A stretch of 64,000 nucleotides of DNA from contig CBIHNI010000010.1 of the NCBI GenBank assembly GCA_966211455.1, positions 62,001 through 126,000 of the forward strand, in the 5' to 3' direction. Shown here piece after piece: positions 16,929-25,222 of the stretch. The position numbers and the translations under genes are program-made. The first letter of the stretch is position 1. Every line of letters starts with the position of its first letter. The notes under the pieces are model-generated. The model saw only the letters and a program-made list of their open reading frames with translations. It made no database searches and was not told where the DNA came from. Source of the stretch: 21-14-0-10-47-8 sp966211455. Lineage in GTDB: Bacteria; Bdellovibrionota; Bdellovibrionia; Bdellovibrionales; Bdellovibrionaceae.

Positions 16929-18042
16929 AAAGGTCCTCGAACGAGGTATCGAAATTGTCCAGGATCGGAAGCACGCCGTTGCTCCAGGCTGGATAAACGC
17001 GGACACGGAAAGGTCCTTCCAGTTTGTTTTCAAAGAAATACAAGCAGCGCAAGTCCACGCAGAATTTGACCATGCCGTTAAAGACTTCCAGTTCATAAGA
17101 TTCGCTGCCGCTCATATTCATCCAGGTGGGCTTGGTTGCAACCGTCACGCCATTTTGAACCAGGTCGTAGCTCAGCACCCCCGCCGGCGAGCGCTTGTGC
17201 ACGAATGAAAAGCCGCAAGTTCCCAAGCCTTCGTCTGCCAAGCAGACGGTCGTCTGATTGCCCGCGACGTTCGAATAATTGGATGAATTGATCGTAAAAG
17301 ACACGATCGACTGACGGCAGGGGAACATCGGATCTGATTGGGCGTAATGGCCCACCTGCGAAGCCACAGTCATGCCGGTCACCGAGGTGGATGTCGCCGT
17401 GATTTCGGCATCGCCCACCAAACCCACGGCTGGATTCTGGGTCGGGCAGTAAGAGCCCGTGTTAATCACCGAAAAGTTAAACGGCTGGGTGTTGATATTC
17501 GGCGTGGTCGAATCTCCGTTTAAGATAAACTGCGCCTGAAACAGCATGGGCGGATTGTAGCAAGTGGGGCTACCGGCTTCGCACAAAGCCGTCATCGTGA
17601 GATCAATCCCCAAAGGGCAGTTGGCATCTCCGGAACCCGACGCGGCATTGAAGCTGTTGCAAATCGGGCCCGCTTTGCCGATCCCGATGGTCGCATCTTT
17701 TGTCGGGAATGCCACTTCTTCATCCAACGAGTACAAATTGATCTTCTGATTGACCACGCTTTTGCAGTCGCGGGTGGTGGCGTCCGGATTGTCGAGATTT
17801 TTCAAGCAGGAGAGCGCTGTATTTTCGGTCGCTGTAACTGTGTGTTCCCAGGTTCTTGTGTCCAGAATGTGACTGATCAAACGGTTGCGGGTGACGATCA
17901 AATTTAGATAGCTTTCCGAACCGACGTGGGCGCCGACCACATCTTTAAACACGCTCAAGGACGAAAAAATCACGATGATCAAAAGCGCATTTCCGATCAG
18001 AGCTTCGATCAATGTCATACCGCGGTTGTTCTTCATGATCAT
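16927..18042 (-). CDS. Type IV pilin-like protein (PilW-like position)
   Basis: 371 residues from the ATG at 18042, which overlaps the upstream stop as ATGA. The leader MIMKNNRGMTLIEALIG has cleavage after Gly8, Met9 first and Glu13 at +5, then a hydrophobic helix. The soluble part is beta-rich with several cysteines and serine/asparagine-rich loops, ending 'FRVRVYPAWSNGVLPILDNFD'. Size and leader suggest a minor pilin or pseudopilin. It closes an operon with the 199-residue membrane-anchored protein and the HAMP protein. It converges on the giant prepilin, so both may act in the same fibre. Confidence 0.8.
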   Translation of the reverse strand: MIMKNNRGMTLIEALIGNALLIIVIFSSLSVFKDVVGAHVGSESYLNLIVTRNRLISHILDTRTWEHTVTATENTALSCLKNLDNPDATTRDCKSVVNQKINLYSLDEEVAFPTKDATIGIGKAGPICNSFNAASGSGDANCPLGIDLTMTALCEAGSPTCYNPPMLFQAQFILNGDSTTPNINTQPFNFSVINTGSYCPTQNPAVGLVGDAEITATSTSVTGMTVASQVGHYAQSDPMFPCRQSIVSFTINSSNYSNVAGNQTTVCLADEGLGTCGFSFVHKRSPAGVLSYDLVQNGVTVATKPTWMNMSGSESYELEVFNGMVKFCVDLRCLYFFENKLEGPFRVRVYPAWSNGVLPILDNFDTSFEDL

Positions 18043-18638
18043 CGAACCTTCCAGCTGATGGTGTAGTGAGTGGGATTTAAGGCCACGACCCCGACCACGT
18101 TGGGTGCGATCAAAAGCTGACCATCGATAAAGATATCGGGCGAGTTGCAAGACGGCGTCAGCAGTGCGCACTCGGCATGCCAAGTGAGCTCGTAACGAAA
18201 CGGACATGAAACCGAAGGGTACCCCGAGCAGGGCTGCAAGGTTGCGGTCAAACCGCGGCCCGCAGTTTTATCGACAAACGGATTGGTGTCATTGCCGGTT
18301 TCTGAAATCAGGCTGAGACCCGTGGGTGTCAGCTGGGCGCAAGCGTATTCGACATTGTTCATGCAGTTCCATAGCTCGCCGTTCAAACTGGATTTCAAAG
18401 TCTTCATCATCGCTTTTTGCGAATAAAGCAAAGCTTGGATCGAAGCCACGTGCGCCTTCAGGGCGGCGGCCACCATCAAGCGATTGGTATCAAGCTTGCG
18501 GATCAAGGCCATCTGATTGAAATAAACGGACAAAGAAGCGACCGCCACACCCACGGCAATGACCAGCGGAAAGATAATGCTGCCTTTTTGGCGAAGAGTT
18601 TTCGTGTTTTTGCAAGCTTCGGATTTATCGGCGAACAT
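18039..18638 (-). CDS. Membrane-anchored PilX-like protein
   Basis: 199 residues. A basic start (about 18 residues) precedes a single hydrophobic segment 'GSIIFPLVIAVGVAVASLSVYF'. A helix, then a beta-rich part with several cysteines (ELWNCMNN..YACAQL, QPCSGYPSVSCPF) make up the rest. It lacks the Glu at +5 of a true prepilin, but the 'KGSIIFP' start with a long first helix recalls PilX-type minor pilins. It overlaps its neighbours by 14 bp upstream and 4 bp downstream, so translational coupling is likely. Confidence 0.65.
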   Translation of the reverse strand: MFADKSEACKNTKTLRQKGSIIFPLVIAVGVAVASLSVYFNQMALIRKLDTNRLMVAAALKAHVASIQALLYSQKAMMKTLKSSLNGELWNCMNNVEYACAQLTPTGLSLISETGNDTNPFVDKTAGRGLTATLQPCSGYPSVSCPFRYELTWHAECALLTPSCNSPDIFIDGQLLIAPNVVGVVALNPTHYTISWKVR

Positions 18639-19071
18639 AATTTTTCTCCAGCTCTGCAGCCAATTGATTTAATTTTTCACCCAGTTCGTGCATTTCATCT
18701 TTTTTGCGCAGACGAAGGCGATTGCTAAAATTGCCCTTGCTCAACTCGTCAACGTGTCGGGCGATCGGCACCATCGGACCGAAAAAACGGTGGGTCAGAA
18801 AAATCACGAAGACGAAGCAAAGCCCGCCCGCCATCAGGACCGCCAAAAGCGAGCCGGCGATCATCAGGTTGAGATGATGGACGATGCCCGTGGGATTTAA
18901 AACCCCACCGGCATCCGTGCAAAGATCGGGAATTTGCGTGAACTTGTAAAGATAGATCGTGTTGATCGCTAAAATCAAAAACAGGGCGAAGAAGACATTC
19001 AAGAGGCCGTAGGAAAATTGCTTTTCCTTATTGTTGATCAAGCCCAAAATCTTCCGTCGTTTTTGAGACAC
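18625..19071 (-). CDS. HAMP-domain membrane protein without output domain
   Basis: 148 residues: a short cytoplasmic start, a membrane helix (YGLLNVFFALFLILAINTIYLY), a small periplasmic loop with one Cys (about 35 residues), a second helix (AGSLLAVLMAGGLCFVFVIFL), then a HAMP domain 'HRFFGPMVPIARHVDELSKGNFSNRLRLRKKDEMHELGEKLNQL'. The protein ends there: no kinase, cyclase or methyl-accepting domain follows. HAMP domains relay signals across membranes by helix rotation. As the first gene of a pilin-like operon it may act as a partner or assembly-platform signal element; this is inference. Confidence 0.8.
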   Translation of the reverse strand: MSQKRRKILGLINNKEKQFSYGLLNVFFALFLILAINTIYLYKFTQIPDLCTDAGGVLNPTGIVHHLNLMIAGSLLAVLMAGGLCFVFVIFLTHRFFGPMVPIARHVDELSKGNFSNRLRLRKKDEMHELGEKLNQLAAELEKNYVRR

Positions 19072-19141
19072 GCGTCACCTCTTTTGGATGACTCAAGTAT
19101 GTCTAAAAAAATTTCGGATTCAAAGCAGAATTTTGGCTCGC

Positions 19142-19795
19142 CTAGCGGTTGCAACTCCATTGGTGAATGACGCCCGCTTTGAAGACGTAAGCCGCAGTGA
19201 AAACCGAGTCTTTTCGGGGCTGGCCGCACTGAATTGTTAAGGCCACGTGAGTCGCGCCATTCGCCAAGACCGTTTGCGAAGTGGTGATATAGTAGGTGCA
19301 AGGATTCGGACAATTGTCGGAAAGACGCTGACCATCTTCGCTGCTGCCTTGAAGCAGGGCTTGAGTGTAGGTCTGAATGTCTTTTTGGCTGGCAAAATCT
19401 TTCGAGAAGGTTTCTGACGGACGGTTGTCGCAGGCCGGATTCAAAACAAATTTTTCCGGATTCACGGCCGCAAAAGCGGAAACCACGTTCGTCTGTTTGC
19501 AAGATCCACAGCGGGAGACATCGGTTTTGCGCGCATTGACCGCGGCTTCGGTGTCGGTGATCACGGCTTGCACGGTTTTCATCGCGCCCAGCAGGTTGCT
19601 TTTCTTTTCGGTCAGGTTCGGAACCACCTGTGAACCGCTCGCCGGGCAGCTGGTGTCGACGACCAATTGATTTTTGAAGCGGTCTTGAAGCGCGGCTTTG
19701 GTATGGGTCAGGCCGTCGTTCATAAAGGTTGGAAGATCAAAAGCAAAAGCTGAAAACGAAGAAATCAGCAGGGAAATCAGTGTGATTGTGCGCAT
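19142..19795 (-). CDS. Secreted protein of unknown function
   Basis: 217 residues from the ATG at 19795, preceded by GGAGG. The signal peptide MRTITLISLLISSFSAFA precedes 'FDLPTFMNDGLTHTKAALQDRF'. Seven or more cysteines are spaced as pairs (SRCGSCKQT, DNCPNPCTYY), so disulphides in the periplasm are likely. The C-terminus has beta-strand character (HVALTIQCGQ, TAAYVFKAGVIHQWSCNR). It is 110 bp downstream of the histidine kinase gene on the same strand and might be read through from it. Confidence 0.65.
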   Translation of the reverse strand: MRTITLISLLISSFSAFAFDLPTFMNDGLTHTKAALQDRFKNQLVVDTSCPASGSQVVPNLTEKKSNLLGAMKTVQAVITDTEAAVNARKTDVSRCGSCKQTNVVSAFAAVNPEKFVLNPACDNRPSETFSKDFASQKDIQTYTQALLQGSSEDGQRLSDNCPNPCTYYITTSQTVLANGATHVALTIQCGQPRKDSVFTAAYVFKAGVIHQWSCNR

Positions 19796-19905
19796 CGGGG
19801 CCTCCAGAGCGACGCACAAAATCATTTTTCTGGTCGAAGTACAAGAATTCGGCCACTTTGGCGAAGACGACGCATTGCGCACATGTGAAATCTTCAGACG
19901 TGGGA

Positions 19906-21318
19906 TCAGCTTGGATGAGTCGGCCAGGTGATGCAGAAGCGAGAGCCCTGCCCAGGCAGGCTTTGAATTTCAATCTGGGCTGCGTGTGCTTTCACGATCG
20001 ATTGTACCAAACTCAGTCCCAATCCCGCCCCTGGCAAGCTGCGACTGTGGTCTCCACGATAAAAGCGATCCCACACGCGTGGAAGATCAGCCGGCGAAAT
20101 ACCGATGCCGTGGTCGCGAACACTCATCAGCACCTGGCCCTGGCCGGACTTTGCGGTCAGGGAGATCGCTCCACCTTCGGGTTTTGAATACTTAATCGCA
20201 TTGTCGACCAGGTTCGAGATCACACGTTTGAATTGGGAGCGATCGGCATGGATCATTGTCTCGGGCGGACAATCGATTTGCAGCTGAAGTTTGTGATCGC
20301 CGGCACTCATTTCGTAAAGATCCACGACCTCTTCGAAAACTTTTTTCACCGCAACGCTTTGTCGGGTTTGCGGGGCGGCGCCGGCTTCGGTCTCATTGAT
20401 CTGCATGATGGTTTCGAAAAGCTGTAAAAGTGAATGTGATCCCTCTAAGGCTTCGCTTAAAGCCTCGCGGGCCGTTTCGACTGACGAATCCTTGAGCAGA
20501 GCTTTCTCGGCCAAGTTGCGAAAGCGGGTCATGGGTGTGCGCAGGTCATGCGCCAGATTGTCTTGCGTTTCGCGCATGCCGTTGATCAGGGCCTGAATCT
20601 GATCCAGCATCTGATTGAAAAGTTTTGCCAAAGTTTGCAGTTCGTCGTCCGTCTGTGGCTCAGGCACGCGCGCTTTCATATCGCCGGCCTGAATGATCTG
20701 AATGGTGCGGATCAGCTGTCGAACCGGAGCCAAGATATGGTGCGAGAAAAACAGACCGGCGCCGGCCGCCAGGGCCGAAAGTATTAAAAAAGCGGTGGTA
20801 AAAATATTTCGCAACTCTTCCAGGAGGTCTTCGCGGTCATCGGTGCTTTTTCCGACTTGCAAAGATGTCGAATCATCAATGGCGGTCGTCAGAATCTCGA
20901 GCTGATCGTCATCCTCTTTGCCATCAAGAATGATCCACTTGGTATTGCGGGGGGCTGTTTGCAGGGCCAGGTCGACTTCTTTCGCTTCGTAGCGGCTTGG
21001 ATTGAGCGGTGTGTGCAGAAAAATCGTCCGGTGATTTTGATTTTCCAAGCGGATCAAAAAGACCGGAGTTTCGGCATCGGCATGAAAGTAAGTGTCGATC
21101 TTTTTAAGGCCGGCGAGCCCGTTTTTCGAGTAAAGCGCGGCATACTCTTGCAGTTTGGATTCAATCAGCTCGTGGTCACGCTGGATCAAATAATTTTGTA
21201 AAAGCGAGTAGGCGATAAAGAAAACGGCGGACAAGCAAAGAATGAAGAAAAAGCAAAAACCGGCCCAAAGACGAAAACCGATTTGGCGAAACTTGATTTT
21301 AATTGGGTCTAAAAACAT
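19906..21318 (-). CDS. Sensor histidine kinase
   Basis: 470 residues: membrane helix 18-40, periplasmic sensor about 41-172, second helix about 173-193, HAMP, then the dimerisation helix with phospho-acceptor His257 (DNLAHDLRTPMTRFRN). The ATP-binding domain has an N box (NLVDNAIKYS), G1 (VRDHGIGI) and G2 (GAGLGLSL). The layout matches the heavy-metal/envelope-stress sensor group. It overlaps the response regulator gene by 20 bp, so the two form one transcription unit. The signal is unknown; the periplasmic part is 130 residues without obvious metal motifs. Confidence 0.92.
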   Translation of the reverse strand: MFLDPIKIKFRQIGFRLWAGFCFFFILCLSAVFFIAYSLLQNYLIQRDHELIESKLQEYAALYSKNGLAGLKKIDTYFHADAETPVFLIRLENQNHRTIFLHTPLNPSRYEAKEVDLALQTAPRNTKWIILDGKEDDDQLEILTTAIDDSTSLQVGKSTDDREDLLEELRNIFTTAFLILSALAAGAGLFFSHHILAPVRQLIRTIQIIQAGDMKARVPEPQTDDELQTLAKLFNQMLDQIQALINGMRETQDNLAHDLRTPMTRFRNLAEKALLKDSSVETAREALSEALEGSHSLLQLFETIMQINETEAGAAPQTRQSVAVKKVFEEVVDLYEMSAGDHKLQLQIDCPPETMIHADRSQFKRVISNLVDNAIKYSKPEGGAISLTAKSGQGQVLMSVRDHGIGISPADLPRVWDRFYRGDHSRSLPGAGLGLSLVQSIVKAHAAQIEIQSLPGQGSRFCITWPTHPS

Positions 21319-21973
21319 AGCCCACGCCGCGAATGGTATGAATGGTTTTCTGGTCGAACTCGCGATCCAATTTATTTCTCAAGCGGCAAACCAAAACGTC
21401 GACGACATTTGTTTGCGGATCAAAGTTGTAGCTCCACACTTGCTCAAGGATCTGGGCTTTGCTAAGCACGGTTTCCGGATTTTTAAGAAAGTACTCCAGC
21501 AGCGAAAACTCTTTCGTTTGCAGTTCGATTTCGACGCCGCTTCGCCACGCCTGACGGGTCAGCAGGTTCATGGAAATTTCGCCCGAATCCAAACGCGTGA
21601 TTTGCGGGCCCGAGGTCGATCTTCGTAAAAGCGCCTGGCATCGCGCCAGCAGCTCGCCGAAGACAAAGGGCTTGGTCAGATAATCGTCGCCGCCTTTTTG
21701 CAAACCCTGAATGCGCTCATCAACACTGTGCTTGGCGCTCAGAATCAGGATTTTGGATTGAATCCCGATCTGGCGCAGCTCTTTCATGATGGTCAGTCCA
21801 TCCAATCGCGGTAGCATCAGATCCAGAATGATCAGATCATAGGAACCCTTCAAAGCTTGATCGTAACCGGTTTCACCGTCTGGGGCGATGTCGACCTGGT
21901 AGCCGGATTCAAAAAGGCCGGTCGAAACAAATTCGGCGATTTTAGAGTCGTCTTCGATCAGAAGGATTTTCAT
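21299..21973 (-). CDS. OmpR/PhoB-family response regulator
   Basis: 224 residues from the ATG at 21973 (a GTG six bases upstream is less likely). The receiver has the acidic pair in 'LLIEDDS', phospho-acceptor Asp51 (IILDLMLPRLDG), the switch residue in 'ILSAKHS' and Lys in 'LTKPF'. The C-terminal winged helix carries 'LTRQAWRSGVEIELQTKEFSLLEYFLKN' and 'VVDVLVCRLRNKLD...IHTIRGVGYVF', as in the CusR/CopR branch. It probably binds the palindromic box at 22041-22060 upstream of itself and of the divergent phosphatase gene. Confidence 0.92.
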   Translation of the reverse strand: MKILLIEDDSKIAEFVSTGLFESGYQVDIAPDGETGYDQALKGSYDLIILDLMLPRLDGLTIMKELRQIGIQSKILILSAKHSVDERIQGLQKGGDDYLTKPFVFGELLARCQALLRRSTSGPQITRLDSGEISMNLLTRQAWRSGVEIELQTKEFSLLEYFLKNPETVLSKAQILEQVWSYNFDPQTNVVDVLVCRLRNKLDREFDQKTIHTIRGVGYVFRPN

Positions 21974-22040
21974 ATTCACTTTTCATGTCACAGGCTGTTT
22001 GCGATTGCAAAAGTAGATCTCGGCAAAAGAGGAGATGCGT

Positions 22041-22060
22041 TAATGACAAATTTGTAATGT
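22041..22060. promoter_or_regulatory. CusR/CopR-like binding box
   Basis: TAATGACAAATTTGTAATGT has a perfect 10-bp palindromic core (ACAAATTTGT) flanked by ATG/AAT. CusR- and CopR-type regulators are known to bind ATGACAA-N2-TTGTCAT, from which this differs at one base. It lies between the divergent response regulator and phosphatase genes, 68 bp from the regulator start. Confidence 0.55.
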
Positions 22061-22215
22061 GCCACGCGGGGGTTTTATTCGAGATGGCCTTGTAAGTGAC
22101 CTTTTCAAGGCTTTGCCAACCGGACCTAGCCTTGTCGGTCACAAGATTCGCCCCTTAGGCTTTTTGAAAGCAAGAGCCGTCTTTTCGAAACTGAAGATCG
22201 ACCTGAGGGGGGTGT

Positions 22216-22779
22216 ATGATCAAATTCGTTTTGTGGATTTCAAGTTTCTTGATTCTATCGTCAGCATGGGCCGGAAGTGCCGACGATCTTCCCAAGCTGA
22301 TGCAAGTCGAAGCCGGAATTTACCGTTCGGGCCGACCGACGCAAGCGGGGATTGACTCGCTGAAAAGCCGATACGGTATTCAGACCATTATCAATGTCGA
22401 AGATGCCATGAGCAATGTGACCCAAGAAAAGGACTGGGCCGATCAGCAGGGGATCAAGTATTACTCGTTTCCGCTGAATTCATTTTCCACTCCGGACGAT
22501 GCGACGGTTGATCGCATCTTAGCCATGCTCAAAGACCCAAGCTTGCAGCCCATCTTGATTCATTGCAAACACGGCGAAGATCGCACGGGCTTTTTGATCG
22601 GTTTGCACCGCGTGTTCGTCGATGGATGGACGCCGAAAAAAGCGTATCAAGAAATGTTGGATTTGGGATTTCACTCGGTGCTGAGAAAACTGGATGCGTA
22701 TTACAAGAAAAAATCGGGTTACAACCTTTCGGTTGAATCTTTGGATTTATCCGGCGTGAATTCGGCCGCGGGCTTCTAA
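22216..22779 (+). CDS. Secreted cysteine-based protein phosphatase
   Basis: 187 residues with a signal peptide (MIKFVLWISSFLILSSAWA). The domain carries 'IYRSGRPTQAGIDSLKSRYGIQTIINV', the usual entry of dual-specificity/tyrosine phosphatases, and the catalytic loop HCKHGEDRTG with nucleophile Cys117 and phosphate-binding Arg123 (HCX5R). Asp residues in 'STPDDATV' could supply the general acid. An exported phosphatase of this type is notable, because the substrate must lie in the periplasm or outside, perhaps in prey. A purine-rich ribosome site (GAGGGGGG) precedes the ATG. Expression may depend on the divergent two-component system. Confidence 0.85.
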   Translation: MIKFVLWISSFLILSSAWAGSADDLPKLMQVEAGIYRSGRPTQAGIDSLKSRYGIQTIINVEDAMSNVTQEKDWADQQGIKYYSFPLNSFSTPDDATVDRILAMLKDPSLQPILIHCKHGEDRTGFLIGLHRVFVDGWTPKKAYQEMLDLGFHSVLRKLDAYYKKKSGYNLSVESLDLSGVNSAAGF

Positions 22780-23579
22780 GCGCCGAAGCGGTAAGACGCC
22801 ATATCCACACCCATCACGTGATCTAAAAAATCGACCTGGCCGGGATCTTTTCCGGCTGCGCCCGCCACCACCATCAATGGTAGCAAATGATCTTCACGCG
22901 GATGAGCCTGTCTTGCGGCAGGAGCCTCTTCCCAATGCAAAAGCTTTTCTTCGCGCCTTGTGGGATCTTTTAAGGTCACGACTTTTTCCAACCAACCGCC
23001 GAATTGTTTTGAAACGCTATCGGCACCGGGCGTGCGAAAGCCGCGCATATTGTGATAGGTGAGCCCACTTCCGATAATCAAAACGCCTTCGTCCCGCAAA
23101 GGTTGCAAGGCTTCGCCCATGCGAATGTGCTCGGCCGGATCGTAATTGGATTTCATCGACATCGAAAGCACCGGCACGTCGGCGTTTGGATACATCAGCA
23201 CCAAGGGCACAAAAGTTCCGTGGTCATACCCATGATGCGGGTCTGTTTTCGACTGGATTCCGGTTTTGGATAAAAGCGATTGCACCTGTGCCGCCAAATC
23301 CGGTGCGCCCGGGGCGGGATAGCTGATGCGGTAAGTGTATTCCGGAAAGCCCGAGTAATCGAAGATCATCGGTGGCTGTGCGGAGGTCGCCACCGTGAAC
23401 TGATTTTCTTCCCAATGACCCGAGATCGAAAGGATGGCTTTCGGTTTCTCGGGCAGGGTTTGGGGGAGCTTCGACATCCACTGCGCCGTTTTTTCAAACA
23501 TCGCCTTCATCTCGGGAATGTAGGGCCAGGGGCCGCCACCGTGAGAGATAAAAAATGTGGGTTGTCGAAGTGTTTTCAT
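22776..23579 (-). CDS. Class III extradiol dioxygenase (DOPA dioxygenase-like)
   Basis: A 267-residue LigB-type protein of the 4,5-DOPA dioxygenase/YgiD family: 'PTFFISHGGGPW' near the start (metal-binding His13), 'AILSISGHWEENQF', 'DHHGYDHGTFVPLVLMYPNADVPVLSMSM' and 'LIIGSGLTYHNMRGF'. These enzymes use Fe(II) or Zn to open or bind catechol rings; YgiD-type members also handle quinones. The gene lies 1 bp downstream of yceI-like in the same direction and overlaps the convergent phosphatase gene by 4 bp. Its divergent LysR neighbour suggests inducible defence against catechols or quinones. Confidence 0.85.
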   Translation of the reverse strand: MKTLRQPTFFISHGGGPWPYIPEMKAMFEKTAQWMSKLPQTLPEKPKAILSISGHWEENQFTVATSAQPPMIFDYSGFPEYTYRISYPAPGAPDLAAQVQSLLSKTGIQSKTDPHHGYDHGTFVPLVLMYPNADVPVLSMSMKSNYDPAEHIRMGEALQPLRDEGVLIIGSGLTYHNMRGFRTPGADSVSKQFGGWLEKVVTLKDPTRREEKLLHWEEAPAARQAHPREDHLLPLMVVAGAAGKDPGQVDFLDHVMGVDMASYRFGA

Positions 23580-23580
23580 A

Positions 23581-24216
23581 TTAAGCCTTTTTCTTTTTTG
23601 CTTTGGCTTTTGTGTTTTCTTTTTCGATTTTCGCCTTCAAAGCGACATCCAATTCGAAAGTGTCGTTGATCATTTTGTCACCCAGGTTTTCAAAGAATTT
23701 TCCCGAGCCGTATTTGATGTCATACTTGGTGCGATCGATCGTCACTTTGCCGGTTGCCGACGCTGAATCGTCTTTGATTTCCACTTTCGCTGGGAAAGTC
23801 ACCGGATGAGTGATCCCTTTGATCGTCAAATCGCCCGTGATTTCATGGGTTGCTTCGGGATTGCCTTTGATCTCTTTCACCGATGTGATCTTCAGTTTTG
23901 AAGTCGGGTTTTTAGCAACGCCAAAAAAGTCGTCTGACTTCAGGTGGCCGGTCAGTTTGCCATTGTTTTCGGCGTCTTTGATGTCTTCCACTTTGATCGA
24001 ATCCATATCGACTTCAAAGCTTCCGCCTTTCAGCGCATTTTTCTCGACGTCGACTTCGCCGGATTTCAAATTGATCACGCCGGTGTGTTGGCCGGTGACT
24101 TTTTTACCGGTCCATTTCACCGAGCTTTGCGACAGATCAATCGCCGCTGTCTTTGCGAAAGCGGGTGCCGTCATCAGGGTTGCAGCTAAAATCAGAGCAG
24201 AGTTCTTCAGTTTCAT
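23581..24216 (-). CDS. YceI-family periplasmic protein
   Basis: 211 residues with a signal peptide (MKLKNSALILAATLMTAPAFA) and a lipocalin-like YceI barrel: 'DLSQSSVKWTGKKVTGQHTGVINLKSGEV', 'GSFEVDMDSIKV', 'LTGHLKSDDFFGVAKNPTSKLKITSV' and 'HEITGDLTIKGITHPVTFPAKV'. The family binds isoprenoids or quinones in the periplasm. A lysine-rich tail (KENTKAKAKKKKA) is added. It is the first gene of the pair with the extradiol dioxygenase and is divergent from a LysR regulator. Confidence 0.92.
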   Translation of the reverse strand: MKLKNSALILAATLMTAPAFAKTAAIDLSQSSVKWTGKKVTGQHTGVINLKSGEVDVEKNALKGGSFEVDMDSIKVEDIKDAENNGKLTGHLKSDDFFGVAKNPTSKLKITSVKEIKGNPEATHEITGDLTIKGITHPVTFPAKVEIKDDSASATGKVTIDRTKYDIKYGSGKFFENLGDKMINDTFELDVALKAKIEKENTKAKAKKKKA

Positions 24217-24291
24217 TGTCAGTTCCTTTCACACGAGGTGGTTTGTTTTTTAATGGTAAGGGGGTTTTTGGTTGTGCATAAGACGGTAAAA

Positions 24292-24310
24292 TATGGACTT
24301 TGTGTCCATA
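24292..24310. promoter_or_regulatory. Palindrome between lysR and yceI-like genes
   Basis: TATGGAC-TTTGT-GTCCATA is a perfect inverted repeat with 7-bp arms. Further ATGGAC half-sites follow at 24314-24319 and 24330-24335. LysR regulators usually bind a dyad of this kind (T-N11-A) in the divergent promoter region, so it is a plausible site for the LysR protein encoded at 24329. Confidence 0.55.
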
Positions 24311-24328
24311 TTAATGGACAATAGGGAT

Positions 24329-25222
24329 ATGGACTTTGATAGCATTGCGATATTCGTTAAGGTTGTGGAATCAGGCAGCTTTTCGGCGGCAGCGCGGCTT
24401 CTGCAGATACCCAAAACCACGGTCAGCGCCAAGATTGCGGCCTTGGAAAAGCGACTCGGCGTGACATTGATCCAACGAACGACAAGGAAGCTGAACATCA
24501 CCGAAGCCGGCCAGACTTATTACCGTCACTGCGCGGTTGCCGTGCGTGAGGTCGAACTGGGCGAGTCTCAAATCTTGGCATCTCAAGAAAATCCAACAGG
24601 TGTTTTGAAAATCACGGCTCCCCCGGATGTGGGACATTCGATTTTACCCAAGATCGTCGATCGCTTTTTAAGCGAGCATCCTGATGTGCAGATCGAGCTG
24701 ATCGTCACCAATCGTTTTGTCGACCTGATTGGCGAATCCGTGGATCTGGGGATTCGGGCGGGGGAGCTGAAAGACTCGACCCTGGTGGCGAAGAAATTTT
24801 TCGATATCGAAAGCGGGCTTTGGGCGTCGTCTCAGTACCTGAAAAAATTTGGCGAGCCCACACATCCAAAAGATCTGGTGAAGCATCAAATGATCGCGAT
24901 GAGCGTGATGAAAGGCGAAGCGGGGCGGGTCACCGACGGCACGCAATCTTTCGATGTCTGGGCCAATCCCAAAATTCGCATCGACGACGCCGAGACGATC
25001 CGGGCTTTCGTGACTTCACATCAAGGGATTGGTTGGCTGCCAAATTTTATCGCGCATTCGGATTCGACCGCAAAGAAGATCCATCAGATTTTGCCAAGCT
25101 GGAAATTCATTGCGAAATTTTCGTTCTGGTTCGTGTATCCGGGACAGAAATTCGCATCGGCCAAGGTGCGCGCCTTTATCGATGTGGCAATGAAGGTGAT
25201 CGAAGGCGGGAAGTTTTGTTGA
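24329..25222 (+). CDS. LysR-family transcriptional regulator
   Basis: 297 residues from the ATG at 24329. The first 60 residues, 'MDFDSIAIFVKVVESGSFSAAARLLQIPKTTVSAKIAALEKRLG', are a typical LysR helix-turn-helix. The effector domain (about 90-297) resembles the CrgA/DsdC-like group ('GVLKITAPPDVGHSILPKIVDRFLSEHPDVQIELIV', 'DLGIRAGELKDSTLVAKKFF'). It is divergent from yceI-like and the dioxygenase, so it probably responds to a phenolic or quinone compound. It ends beside the GC-rich gene-free stretch. Confidence 0.9.
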   Translation: MDFDSIAIFVKVVESGSFSAAARLLQIPKTTVSAKIAALEKRLGVTLIQRTTRKLNITEAGQTYYRHCAVAVREVELGESQILASQENPTGVLKITAPPDVGHSILPKIVDRFLSEHPDVQIELIVTNRFVDLIGESVDLGIRAGELKDSTLVAKKFFDIESGLWASSQYLKKFGEPTHPKDLVKHQMIAMSVMKGEAGRVTDGTQSFDVWANPKIRIDDAETIRAFVTSHQGIGWLPNFIAHSDSTAKKIHQILPSWKFIAKFSFWFVYPGQKFASAKVRAFIDVAMKVIEGGKFC

